From JAXMHQ01 sp046346665 (GTDB taxonomy: Bacteria; Verrucomicrobiota; Verrucomicrobiia; Limisphaerales; JAXMHQ01): a stretch of 64,000 bases of DNA. The translations under genes and the position numbers were made by a program. The notes beneath the pieces are model-generated. The model saw only the letters and a program-made list of their open reading frames with translations, did no database searches and was not told the origin of the DNA. Below, piece by piece: positions 17,632-26,046 of this stretch (positions are counted from its first letter, which is position 1; every line of letters starts with the position of its first letter). The stretch lies in NCBI GenBank assembly GCA_046346665.1, contig JAXMHQ010000002.1, positions 1 through 64,000 of the forward strand, written 5' to 3'.

Positions 17632-19149
17632 CTAGGTTGCGACCAGCCGCTTTTCTTTTGCGGAAACCCGATCGCCCCGCCGCGAGGCGCCCTCCGTCGG
17701 ATGGACTGCCGCCGATGCGGATTCGGCCGCCCCCACCAGATCCAGCAGTTCCTGCACGGAATCCTTCATCGCCGCGGCCTGCTCGTTCAGTTGCAAAGCC
17801 GCCGCCGCACTCTCCTCCGCCCCTGCCGCGTTGGCCTGGATCACTTGGTCCATCTCACCCACCGCGGAAGTGATCTGCCCGATCCCTTGCGTCTGCTCCC
17901 GCGAAGCACCCGCTACCTCCGCCGCCAATGCATCCACCTCGCGCGCCTTGGCCACAATCTCGCTCAACGTGCCCGCCACCTTGCGGCTGATCTCCACGCC
18001 CTGCGCTGTGTTGCCGATCGCCGCCTCGATCCGGCCCGCCGTCTCCCGCGCCGCCTCCGCGCTCCGACGCGCCAGCCCGCGAACTTCATCCGCCACCACC
18101 GCAAATCCCAAACCCGCCTGCCCCGCCCGCGCCGCCTCCACCGCCGCGTTCAACGCCAGGATGTTCGTCTGAAACGCGATCTCATCAATCGTCCGGATGA
18201 TCGCCGCAATGTCGCCGCTCGACGCCTTGATCGCCTCCATCGCGGCGTTCATGGATTGCATGTCGCCCGCCCCGCGATCGGCCGCCATGCGCGCTTCGCG
18301 CGCCAGGTCGTTCGCACGCTGCGCATTCTCGGCGTTGCGCCGCGTCATGGACGCCATCTCCTCCAGCGAAGCGCTCGTCTGCTCAATCGACGCCGCCTGC
18401 CGCCCGGATCCCTCAGACAACGCCTGGCTCGCCGACGAAATCTGCCCCGCCGCGCTGTAAATCCGCTCCGAACCGTCCCGGAGCGAGGACGCAATCCGCA
18501 CCAGCAGCCGGCGCAGCGTGACAATGATTCCCAATGCCGCCGACACCGACAACAGCGTTCCCACGGTGCCCAGCCCGAGAATGGCCATGTAAGCCCGCAC
18601 CACGGCCGCATGAATCCCGCTCCCGTTGGCGCCCGCCGTCTCCATGCTGGAAGCGAACAACGCCTGCGTCGCCTCCGCGTATCGCCGGTTGACATCGGAT
18701 AAATTGGTCCGCGCATACTCGCGCGCCTCCGCAAGCCGGCCCTCCCGCATCAGACCCATCACCCGGTCCCGCGACGACAGGTAGCTCTCCCGCGCCCGCC
18801 GTATCTCCGCAACCCGGCTGCGCTCGGCTTCCGCAGACGGAGTTTTTTCATACTCCTCCAGGATGCGGGTGTTGGACGCACGGATGGATTCCAATTCTCG
18901 CTGCAGCACGTCGAGATCCGGGGCGGATACGGAGTGCAACTGGTTCATCAGCGCCTGGTGCGCCCGCGACCGTCCCTCGTCAATCCGCGCCGTCCGCATC
19001 ACGCCGGGCAGCGATTGATCATTCAATTGCCGGACACAGCCGTCGATGCGATAGAAGAGAAACAGGGAAGTGAACGCCAGGCAGGCAGCTGAAAACATCA
19101 CGACCGCGAATCCCACCATCACCCGCGTGTGCGGAGCCCATTTTTTCAT
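17632..19149 (-). CDS. Methyl-accepting chemotaxis protein with four-helix-bundle sensor
   Basis: A 505-residue chemoreceptor. TM1 is about residues 10-32 (VMVGFAVVMFSAACLAFTSL); an all-helical periplasmic domain of the 4HB_MCP type follows (about 33-185), then TM2 (about 187-208). The cytoplasmic signalling domain contains the conserved hairpin tip, EIAFQTNILALNAAVEAARAG, at about 325-345. A HAMP domain is short or absent, and there is no CheR/CheB docking pentapeptide at the C-terminus (ends EKRLVAT). It lies 141 bases downstream of the haem-motif receptor on the same strand and may extend the hydrogenase operon. No che genes are in the window. Confidence 0.88.
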   Translation of the reverse strand: MKKWAPHTRVMVGFAVVMFSAACLAFTSLFLFYRIDGCVRQLNDQSLPGVMRTARIDEGRSRAHQALMNQLHSVSAPDLDVLQRELESIRASNTRILEEYEKTPSAEAERSRVAEIRRARESYLSSRDRVMGLMREGRLAEAREYARTNLSDVNRRYAEATQALFASSMETAGANGSGIHAAVVRAYMAILGLGTVGTLLSVSAALGIIVTLRRLLVRIASSLRDGSERIYSAAGQISSASQALSEGSGRQAASIEQTSASLEEMASMTRRNAENAQRANDLAREARMAADRGAGDMQSMNAAMEAIKASSGDIAAIIRTIDEIAFQTNILALNAAVEAARAGQAGLGFAVVADEVRGLARRSAEAARETAGRIEAAIGNTAQGVEISRKVAGTLSEIVAKAREVDALAAEVAGASREQTQGIGQITSAVGEMDQVIQANAAGAEESAAAALQLNEQAAAMKDSVQELLDLVGAAESASAAVHPTEGASRRGDRVSAKEKRLVAT

Positions 19150-19290
19150 ATTAAACTACAACCCATCGGCACTGCGGCCACTCCCGAAAGTCCACTCAGG
19201 AATGATGCAGGAATCGGCAGTCGGCGGATCCAATTGAGGCAAATACCCTTCCGGCCCCACATTTTAAGGAAAACTGAAAATCCCGATTCG

Positions 19291-20844
19291 CTACGCTGCC
19301 ACCGTGTGGCGCCGGGCTCCGGCGGGGCGCGACGGTGTAACCCGCGGACCGGATTGGACGGGTTCTCTTGCCGTTGTCGTTTGGGCGTGATTCGCGGCTC
19401 CGCCCGAGAGCAGGCGGGAGAGCTCCTCGATGGTCTTGCCCAGCGCGTCGGCCTGGCCGTTGAGTTCCACGGCCACCCCGGCGCTTTCCTCGGCGTTGGC
19501 CGCGTTGGTCTGGGTGACGGAATCCATTTCGTGCACCGCCTCGTTCAGGTGGCTGATGCCGCGGTCCTGCTCCTGGCTCGCCTTGGCGATGCTCGCGATC
19601 AGTCCGTGCAATTGCTGCGCCTTCTGGTTGATCGCTTCGAAGTGCTTTGACACTTCCGCGCTGACATGCGTGCCGTTGCGGGTTTTCCCGACGGAATCCT
19701 CGATGATGGCCGCGGTCTCGCGCGCGGCGTCGCTGCTGCGCTTCGCCAGGCTCCGCACTTCCTCGGCGACGACGGCAAATCCCATGCCCGCCTCCCCGGC
19801 GCGCGCCGCCTCCACCGCCGCGTTCAACGCAAGAATGTTCGTCTGGAACGCGATCTCCTCGATGGTCTTGATGATCTTGGCAATGTTGTCGCTGGCCGCC
19901 TGGATGTCGCTCATCGCCTGGCCCATTTGCGCCATGCCGCGGGCCCCCGTCTCCGCCGCGCTCAACGCCTGCGCCGCCAGCTCATTTGCGCCCCGCGCAT
20001 GATCGGCGTTGCCCCGGATCGCGACCGACAACTCTTCCAGCGACGCACTGGTCTCCTCGATGGACGCGGCCTGGCGGCTCGCGCCGTCCGCCAGCGACTG
20101 GCTGCCGGCACTGAGCTGATCCGAAGTCGAACGCACCTGGTCTGAAATTAAAGTCAGGCCCTCCAGGACCCGCACCAGCGGTGCGATGATCTGCGAATTC
20201 ATCACGAAGGCGGCCAGGGTTCCAAAGACCAGCACGATCACCAGCGTCGTCCACAGCGCGTTCAACATCTGGCTGTGTTTCATCCGGGCGATGGAACCGC
20301 CCCAGCTCGCCTGCGCTTCCTGCAGCGAGTGCGTCGAGAACCGGCCGAGCAGGACGCCGCAAGTCTCGCCGGTTTTCCACGACACATGACACCGCAGGCA
20401 ATCCGTCCGCACCACCTGGGAGCGGTAAATGTCGAAGGAACCGCTCGAAACCCGCAACACGGGCTGGAGATTGGTCCGCAGCTCCGCCGCAATCTCCGCC
20501 GGGAGCCGCCGGCTCAGGTTGGTCCGCGCCGACGAATGCGTGATCACACCCTTGCTGTCGAACAGCGAAAATTCCTCGAGCCCCTGGACCGCGCGCTGCC
20601 GCTCCAGGACCGTCACGAACTTGTCCATCTCGCCCCGCTCCAGCGAATCGCTCACCGCATTCTCGGCCGTCGCAAAAAAGTTCCGGGCCTGCTGCTGCTC
20701 GCGCGACTGGATCCGGGCGAGGTTGTCGTCCGAAAACAGCCGCATCATGGACGCGTTGTGCCACAGGGCGATTGATTGCGACACGGCGAACATCACCACG
20801 ATGCCTCCGACGAGCCACAGGATGGGTTTGAGGTGCGATTTCAT
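19291..20844 (-). CDS. Chemoreceptor with periplasmic c-type haem motif, coupled to hydrogenase
   Basis: A 517-residue methyl-accepting chemotaxis protein from the ATG at 20844, which overlaps the TGA of the hydrogenase small subunit (ATGA); longer in-frame starts only re-read that gene. TM1 is about 7-28 and TM2 about 196-218. The periplasmic domain between them carries RTDCLRCHVSW, a CxxCH c-type haem attachment site at residues 149-153, as in haem-binding PAS-like sensor domains of Geobacter receptors GSU0582/GSU0935 and Desulfovibrio DcrA. The signalling tip EIAFQTNILALNAAVEAARAG is intact. It probably reads redox state or electron flow near the periplasmic hydrogenase. No docking pentapeptide and no obvious HAMP domain are seen. 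Confidence 0.92.
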   Translation of the reverse strand: MKSHLKPILWLVGGIVVMFAVSQSIALWHNASMMRLFSDDNLARIQSREQQQARNFFATAENAVSDSLERGEMDKFVTVLERQRAVQGLEEFSLFDSKGVITHSSARTNLSRRLPAEIAAELRTNLQPVLRVSSGSFDIYRSQVVRTDCLRCHVSWKTGETCGVLLGRFSTHSLQEAQASWGGSIARMKHSQMLNALWTTLVIVLVFGTLAAFVMNSQIIAPLVRVLEGLTLISDQVRSTSDQLSAGSQSLADGASRQAASIEETSASLEELSVAIRGNADHARGANELAAQALSAAETGARGMAQMGQAMSDIQAASDNIAKIIKTIEEIAFQTNILALNAAVEAARAGEAGMGFAVVAEEVRSLAKRSSDAARETAAIIEDSVGKTRNGTHVSAEVSKHFEAINQKAQQLHGLIASIAKASQEQDRGISHLNEAVHEMDSVTQTNAANAEESAGVAVELNGQADALGKTIEELSRLLSGGAANHAQTTTAREPVQSGPRVTPSRPAGARRHTVAA

Positions 20845-21779
20845 GACGGGGTGCCCTTTCCGGGCACGTCCTGTGCCGCGCGCGCCTTGGTGATCAGCGG
20901 GAATTCCGCCTTCGCCGCGAAGTTTTCGCCGCCGCAGCCGATGCAGGGCGCGCCGGCGCGGATGCAGGAATTGATGCCGCCGTTCCAGCCGCGGATGTTG
21001 CAGTCGGTGCGCGTGATCGGCCCCGCGCAACCCAGCCGGAACAGGCAGCCTTCGTCCCCGAACGTCTTTGCAAAATGTTCGCGCTCGTAATCGTTGAACC
21101 GGGGACATTGCTCGTGCATCGTCCTCGCGTAATACGCCAGCGGCCGGCCCAGCGCGTCCATCGCCGGCAACCCGACCTTCAACACCTGCGCCACCGTGCC
21201 CACCAGCCAGTCGGGATGAATCGGGCAGCCCGGCAGCCGCACCACCGGCACCTCGATCCCGCGGCTCTTCAAGTACGCCGGCACATTGATCGCGCCCGTG
21301 GGATTGTGCTCCGCGGCCGGAACTCCCCCAAAACTGGAACAGGTGCCCGCCGTCACCACCGCCTTGGCCTGCCGGGCCGCGCGCGCCAGTTGCTCGCCGA
21401 AGGGCTCATCGCCAAACGTGCACGCCTGCGGCATCCCCGCCGGCACCGCCCCTTCCACGATCAACAGGTAACCGCCCCGGCTTACCATCCCGTTCACCAC
21501 GTCCACCGCCTGCCCGCCCGTCGCCGCGGACAGTGTCTGGTGGAATCCAAGACTGATGTAGCGTGTCAATAACTTGTAAGGCGTCACCGCCTCGGAATCC
21601 AGCAGCGACACCGAGCAGCCCGAACAAGACTGCCCCTGCAGCCACAGCACCGGCGCCAGGCCGAGCGACATTTCCTCCAGCGCCTCCGCCAGTCGCGGCA
21701 CCGCCGCCCCCCCAAGGCCCAGCAGAACCGATAACCGCGCGCCCTGTTTCAAAAACCGTCGTCGGCTGGTCTTTTCCAT
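20841..21779 (-). CDS. [NiFe] hydrogenase small subunit, Tat-exported
   Basis: A 312-residue electron-transfer subunit. The twin-arginine signal is SRRRFLKQGARLSVLLGLGG. The proximal cluster ligands are Cys52, Cys55 (SCSGCS), Cys147 and Cys185; this is the standard four-Cys set, not the six-Cys oxygen-tolerant type. Distal ligands are His222, Cys225, Cys245 and Cys251. The medial cluster region has four cysteines (260, 272, 279, 282), with Cys272 where [3Fe-4S] enzymes have proline, suggesting a [4Fe-4S] medial cluster. There is no C-terminal membrane anchor, so it should be soluble in the periplasm. It starts 9 bases after the large subunit stop with GAGGG as ribosome site. Large-before-small order is less common. 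Confidence 0.95.
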   Translation of the reverse strand: MEKTSRRRFLKQGARLSVLLGLGGAAVPRLAEALEEMSLGLAPVLWLQGQSCSGCSVSLLDSEAVTPYKLLTRYISLGFHQTLSAATGGQAVDVVNGMVSRGGYLLIVEGAVPAGMPQACTFGDEPFGEQLARAARQAKAVVTAGTCSSFGGVPAAEHNPTGAINVPAYLKSRGIEVPVVRLPGCPIHPDWLVGTVAQVLKVGLPAMDALGRPLAYYARTMHEQCPRFNDYEREHFAKTFGDEGCLFRLGCAGPITRTDCNIRGWNGGINSCIRAGAPCIGCGGENFAAKAEFPLITKARAAQDVPGKGTPS

Positions 21780-21788
21780 AATTCGCCC

Positions 21789-23303
21789 TCAATGCACCGC
21801 GCACGCCAGGCACGGATCAAATGATCGAACCACACGCGCCACCTCGATCGGATTCGCGGCGTCCGCCACCGCAAGGCCCGCCAGCGATTGCTCGACAGGC
21901 CCGGCCACGCCCCGGTCGTCCCGCGGCGAACAGTTCCACGTTGTCGGCACCACACACTGGTAATTCGCAATTCGCCCTCCGCGAATTTCAATCCAGTGCC
22001 CGAGGGCGCCGCGCGCCGCCTCCGTCAGGCCGTAACCGCGCGCCGCGTCGGGGATCGAAAAGTCCTTGAACGCCGCGGCGCCCGGAGTCAATTGATCCAG
22101 CCATTCGGAACAACGGTCCGCGAGCGCCTTGCATTCAATCGCCCGCGCCGCATGACGGCCCATCACCGAGCGCAGGCAGTCCGCGGGGCGACCGGTCGAC
22201 TTGAGAAAACCGTCCACGCCCTTCTGCAACGACGGATTGCCTCCCGGCCGGGCAGCCGCCAGCACCCGCGCCAGCGGGCCGACTTCCATCGGCTCGCCCC
22301 GGTAGCGCGGCGCCTTCAACCACGAATACGCGCCCGCCTTGGCCGGCGACGCGACCGTCTCGCCCGCGAACGGGTGCAGGCCGGACGCGGATTCAAATCG
22401 CGACTGCCCCACGTCCTCCGTGATCGCCCCCGGATCCACCGGCTGCCATTCACCCCGGATGCACGCACCGCCCGGGAGGAACAACGGCGCGCCGCCCGCG
22501 GCCTCGGGAAATCCGCCGTAGGCCAGGAAATTTCCGCAGCCCGGCGCGATCGCAAAATATTCCGGGAACGCCTGCGCGACGGCGATCACGTCCGGGAGAT
22601 AGCAGCGGTCGATGAATTCCTGGATCTGCTCGAGCAGGGTCCGGTATTGGGAAATGTTCAGGCTGGTCACGGGGACGGTGACCCCGCCGGGCACCAGGGT
22701 GGCCGCGTGCGGCAGTTTGCCCGCGAACACCGCGCCCATCCGGTGCGCCAGCGTCCGCACTTCCAACGACTCCAGGTAATGCTTCAACGCGCCGAAATTC
22801 GCATCCTTGTCGGCCAGGTATTTCGCGGAGTAACGCGGCAGGAACGGCGCCGCCGGATACACCTGGCGCGAGGCGAGCTGCGACTTCACCCAGGCTTGCA
22901 GGTCCAGCAGCGAACGATCGTTGCCCGCATAGTCCACGATCATCGCCACGTCGACGAAATCCAGCGCGGACAGCAGGTAGAAATGCGTGATGTGCGAAGC
23001 GATGAAATTCGCGGCCTGCGTGAGGTTTCGCAGTAGCCGGCCGTTGTCGGGCGGCGCGAGTTGATAAGCCATGTCCTGCGCCAGCACCGAGGCGATCCCA
23101 TGGTCCACCGGGCACACCCCGCAGATCCGTTGGGTCAGATACTGCGCGTCCAGCGGATCCCGCCCGCGCAACAACACTTCGAATCCCCGGAACATTTCGC
23201 CGGAAACCTCCGCCCGAACCACATGCCCGGAATCGACTTCCACCCGGATCCCCAGGTGCCCTTCAATCCGGGTCACCGGACTCATCGTGATCGTTTGACT
23301 CAT
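21789..23303 (-). CDS. [NiFe] hydrogenase large (catalytic) subunit lacking C-terminal extension
   Basis: A 504-residue catalytic subunit that binds the Ni-Fe(CN)2CO centre and cleaves or makes H2. The L1 motif is RICGVCPVDH (Cys61, Cys64), and Glu14 in TRIEGH fits the conserved N-terminal region. The L2 motif is DPCLACAVH (Cys498, Cys501) and the protein ends at its histidine: the codon after CAT is TGA. Most periplasmic large subunits carry a further 15 or so residues that HyaD/HybD-type proteases remove after that histidine; here none is encoded and no protease or Hyp maturation gene is nearby. The start has TGAGGGATT upstream. It is the first gene of the hydrogenase-receptor operon, divergent from a third chemoreceptor. 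Confidence 0.95.
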   Translation of the reverse strand: MSQTITMSPVTRIEGHLGIRVEVDSGHVVRAEVSGEMFRGFEVLLRGRDPLDAQYLTQRICGVCPVDHGIASVLAQDMAYQLAPPDNGRLLRNLTQAANFIASHITHFYLLSALDFVDVAMIVDYAGNDRSLLDLQAWVKSQLASRQVYPAAPFLPRYSAKYLADKDANFGALKHYLESLEVRTLAHRMGAVFAGKLPHAATLVPGGVTVPVTSLNISQYRTLLEQIQEFIDRCYLPDVIAVAQAFPEYFAIAPGCGNFLAYGGFPEAAGGAPLFLPGGACIRGEWQPVDPGAITEDVGQSRFESASGLHPFAGETVASPAKAGAYSWLKAPRYRGEPMEVGPLARVLAAARPGGNPSLQKGVDGFLKSTGRPADCLRSVMGRHAARAIECKALADRCSEWLDQLTPGAAAFKDFSIPDAARGYGLTEAARGALGHWIEIRGGRIANYQCVVPTTWNCSPRDDRGVAGPVEQSLAGLAVADAANPIEVARVVRSFDPCLACAVH

Positions 23304-23499
23304 AATCCCTCAGAAGAAGGCGTCCGAAGTTCCCGGGGGAGAAACAGGCGCGCAGCAAAACCATCTGCCCCCGGCTCCGCGCATTCAACCTCCTGTTCGG
23401 CATCGCCGCAGCAAACTGAAGCGAATTCGGCCCTTCCCCGCGGGGACCGACTCCTAAAGTCTTATCGTCAATCGTCGATACGCAGTTGAACTAGGGTTT

Positions 23500-25056
23500 A
23501 TGATACACATCTCGCGCAGGCACGGGACGGTGATGTCCACATTGGCTCGTCTGGTATTCGGATTCATGGTGATTCTCACCGCCGCAGGGCTGGTCGCGTA
23601 CGCCACACTCTCGCGGCTCAAGGTCAACGGCCCCGTCTATACCGACATCGTCCAGCAAAAAGATCTCCTGGCGGATATCCTCCCGCCACCCCTGTACATC
23701 ATCGAATCGTATCTCACCGCGCTGCAGATGCTCGGCGAAAAGGATCCCCTGTCGCTCCGCCAGGAACAGGAAAAGCTCGAATCGCTCAAGAAAGATTACC
23801 AGGAACGCACCGCGGTGTGGACCGCGAGCCTGCCGGAATCCCCCGCCCGGCACCTGTTGCTGGAGGAATCCTCCAAGCCCGCCCAGGCCTTCTTCGGCGT
23901 GCTGGATCACGAATTTCTCCCCGCCATCCAGAAAGGCGACAAGGCGGCGGCGACCGCTATCGCCTATGGCCCCCTTCACCAGGAATACCTCGAACACCGC
24001 AAAGCCATCGACAGCCTCGTCACTGAGGCCAACCAGAACAGCAAACAAATCGAGGCCACCGCGGCCGTCGAAATTCGCAATCGCACCCTGACGCTCGTCG
24101 GGGTCATCGGCGGGGGCCTGCTGCTGATCGCCGCTTACAGCTATTACGCGGCTCACAAGCTGAACAACGTTCTCAAACTCACCGCCCACCAGTTGTCGCA
24201 GGGCGCCGCCCAGATGAAGGACGCCGCCGAGACCGTCGCCGGCTCCAGCCAGTCGCTCGCCCAGGGTTCCAGCGAACAGGCCGCGTCGCTCCAGGAAACC
24301 AGCGCGTCGCTCGAGGAATTGTCCAGCATGACCCGCCGGAATTCGGAAAATGCACGGCAGGCCGATGATCTCGCCAAGAAAGCCCGCATCGCCGCCGACC
24401 GCGGCCTGGCCGACATGCAATCCATGAGCACGGCCATGGAGGCCATGCAAACCGCAAGCGACGAAGTCCACAAAATCATCAAGACGATCCACGAAATCGC
24501 CTTCCAGACGAACATCCTCGCCCTCAACGCCGCCGTCGAAGCCGCCCGCGCCGGCGAAGCGGGCATGGGTTTCGCCGTCGTCGCCGACGAAGTCCGCAAC
24601 CTCGCCCAGCGCTCGGCCCAGGCCGCCCGCGATACCACCGCCAAGATCGAAGCCGCCCTCACCACCACCGCCCACGGCGTCGAACTCAGCGCCAAAGTCG
24701 GCGCCGTACTCACCGAAATCGCGTCGGAAGCGCGCCGGGTCGACGAACTTGCCGCCGAAGTCGCCAATGCCTCCACCGAACAAACCACCGGCATCGGCCA
24801 GATCAACACCGCCGTCAGCGAGATGGACAAAGTCACGCAATCCACCGCCGCCAACGCCGAGGAAAGCGCCGCCGCCGCCGAACAACTCCACGCCCAGGCC
24901 CTCGCGCTCGAGGAATCCGTCCGCGATCTCCTCCAGCTCGTCGGCGCGGATAACGCCCGTACCGCCGCCCAACCGAAAAGCGGCCCCGCTCTCCCCAATC
25001 GCGGACGCACCGTGTCCCGGCCCGCGCGCCAAAGCGCGGTCTCCCAGCACGCCTGA
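23500..25056 (+). CDS. Methyl-accepting chemotaxis protein, divergent from hydrogenase
   Basis: A 518-residue chemoreceptor; the ATG at 23533 (MSTLARLVFGF) is an alternative start that brings TM1 to the very N-terminus. TM1 is about 14-36, the periplasmic domain (about 37-190) is predicted helical with many Gln/Glu/Lys, and TM2 is about 199-220. The signalling domain has the conserved tip EIAFQTNILALNAAVEAARAG (about 330-350). No HAMP domain is obvious. It has no CxxCH site, unlike the receptor in the hydrogenase operon. It shares a 196-base divergent promoter region with the hydrogenase large subunit, which hints at common regulation. Confidence 0.88.
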   Translation: MIHISRRHGTVMSTLARLVFGFMVILTAAGLVAYATLSRLKVNGPVYTDIVQQKDLLADILPPPLYIIESYLTALQMLGEKDPLSLRQEQEKLESLKKDYQERTAVWTASLPESPARHLLLEESSKPAQAFFGVLDHEFLPAIQKGDKAAATAIAYGPLHQEYLEHRKAIDSLVTEANQNSKQIEATAAVEIRNRTLTLVGVIGGGLLLIAAYSYYAAHKLNNVLKLTAHQLSQGAAQMKDAAETVAGSSQSLAQGSSEQAASLQETSASLEELSSMTRRNSENARQADDLAKKARIAADRGLADMQSMSTAMEAMQTASDEVHKIIKTIHEIAFQTNILALNAAVEAARAGEAGMGFAVVADEVRNLAQRSAQAARDTTAKIEAALTTTAHGVELSAKVGAVLTEIASEARRVDELAAEVANASTEQTTGIGQINTAVSEMDKVTQSTAANAEESAAAAEQLHAQALALEESVRDLLQLVGADNARTAAQPKSGPALPNRGRTVSRPARQSAVSQHA

Positions 25057-25135
25057 CCGCCTGAGATAAATTTCTTCATTCCCCGTGATCCGTTTCACCC
25101 GGGGATTTCGCATATCCAGGTAACGGACACTGGAT

Positions 25136-25945
25136 ATGAAAAAATACCTGATCGCCCTGACCCTGCTCGGAACCGCGGCCGGAATTGCCTTTTCCCTCAC
25201 CCGCACTCCCCGAACCCCGTCGGCTCCCGCCCCTGCCCTGGCGCCGGAACCGGCCGCACCGGAAGCCCCGGCAATTCCTCCGCGGGCCCAAACTCCCGCT
25301 CCGGAACTGCCGCCGTCACCCCCGGCAACCCCGGTCGCAGCGCGCCCCGCCCGGCCGTCCGCCCCCGCTGTGCCGCAGCCCGACATCGACCTTGCGTTCA
25401 ATCAAACGGTTGAAACCCTCGTCTCGCCCCGCAGCACCTGGGAACAAAAACAGGCCGCCTTCAAACAACTCAAGGACGCCGGCAAACTCGACCAGGCCAT
25501 CTCCGAACTGGAACATCGCGCCGCCGCCAGCCCCGAGTCGGCCGAATACCCCGCCGCCCTCGGACAGGCCTACCTGCAAAAATCCTCCACGCTCCACGAC
25601 GTCCGCGAACAGGGTATCCTGGGCATGAAAGCCGACCTGACCTTCGACGCCGCTTTGAAGACCGACCCCGGCAACTGGGACGCCCGGTTCATGAAAGCCG
25701 TCGCGCTGAGCTATTGGCCGGTGGAAATGAATCGCGGCCCCGAAGTCATCGATCATTTCCAAACCTTGATCCACCAGCAGGAAGGCCAGCCTGCGCAATC
25801 CCAGTTCGCCCAGCCGTATCTCTGGCTCGGCGATCAATACAAAAAAATGGGCCAGCCCGACGCCGCCCGCGACGCCTGGCAGCGCGGCGCCGCCCTGTTC
25901 CCGCAAAACGAACAACTCCAATCCCGGCTCGCGGCCGCGCCCTGA
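25136..25945 (+). CDS. Membrane-anchored TPR-repeat protein with Pro/Ala-rich linker
   Basis: A 269-residue protein. An N-terminal signal anchor (KYLIALTLLGTAAGIAFSL) is followed by a Pro/Ala-rich linker at about 25-80 that probably spans the periplasm. The rest is helical with tetratricopeptide-like repeats (QAISELEHRAAASPESAEYP, LWLGDQYKKMGQPDAARDAW, RGAALFPQNEQL). TPR domains mediate protein contacts; no catalytic motif is seen. It starts 79 bases after the chemoreceptor and is followed by a palindromic site and the Ser/Thr kinase gene. Its partner is unknown. Confidence 0.75.
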   Translation: MKKYLIALTLLGTAAGIAFSLTRTPRTPSAPAPALAPEPAAPEAPAIPPRAQTPAPELPPSPPATPVAARPARPSAPAVPQPDIDLAFNQTVETLVSPRSTWEQKQAAFKQLKDAGKLDQAISELEHRAAASPESAEYPAALGQAYLQKSSTLHDVREQGILGMKADLTFDAALKTDPGNWDARFMKAVALSYWPVEMNRGPEVIDHFQTLIHQQEGQPAQSQFAQPYLWLGDQYKKMGQPDAARDAWQRGAALFPQNEQLQSRLAAAP

Positions 25946-25950
25946 ACGTC

Positions 25951-25988
25951 TGCAACCTTTTTGTTGCAGGTGCAACAGAAAGGTTGCA
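25951..25988. promoter_or_regulatory. Tandem dyad TGCAAC-N6-GTTGCA, likely operator
   Basis: Two 18-bp dyads, TGCAAC-CTTTTT-GTTGCA (25951-25968) and TGCAAC-AGAAAG-GTTGCA (25971-25988), are separated by GG. Their centres are 20 bp apart, about two helical turns. The whole 38 bp is itself a near-perfect palindrome with one mismatched position. It sits 59 bases upstream of the Ser/Thr kinase ATG. The geometry suits cooperative binding of a dimeric regulator. The same sequence could also fold as an 18-bp hairpin, but no U-tract follows. Confidence 0.5.
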
Positions 25989-26046
25989 CGACTTGAAATG
26001 ACAACAATCCGATCACGCCTGTTCAATTCAACCCGGTCTTGATACG

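Noticed and set aside
21789..21815. Selenocysteine (UGA) in the hydrogenase L2 motif
   Set aside because: Both L2 cysteines are TGC codons; the only TGA is the stop after the final histidine.
23304..23499. Sigma-54 or NarL-type operator between the hydrogenase operon and the divergent receptor
   Set aside because: No GG-N10-GC pair or clear dyad was found; only short chance symmetries.
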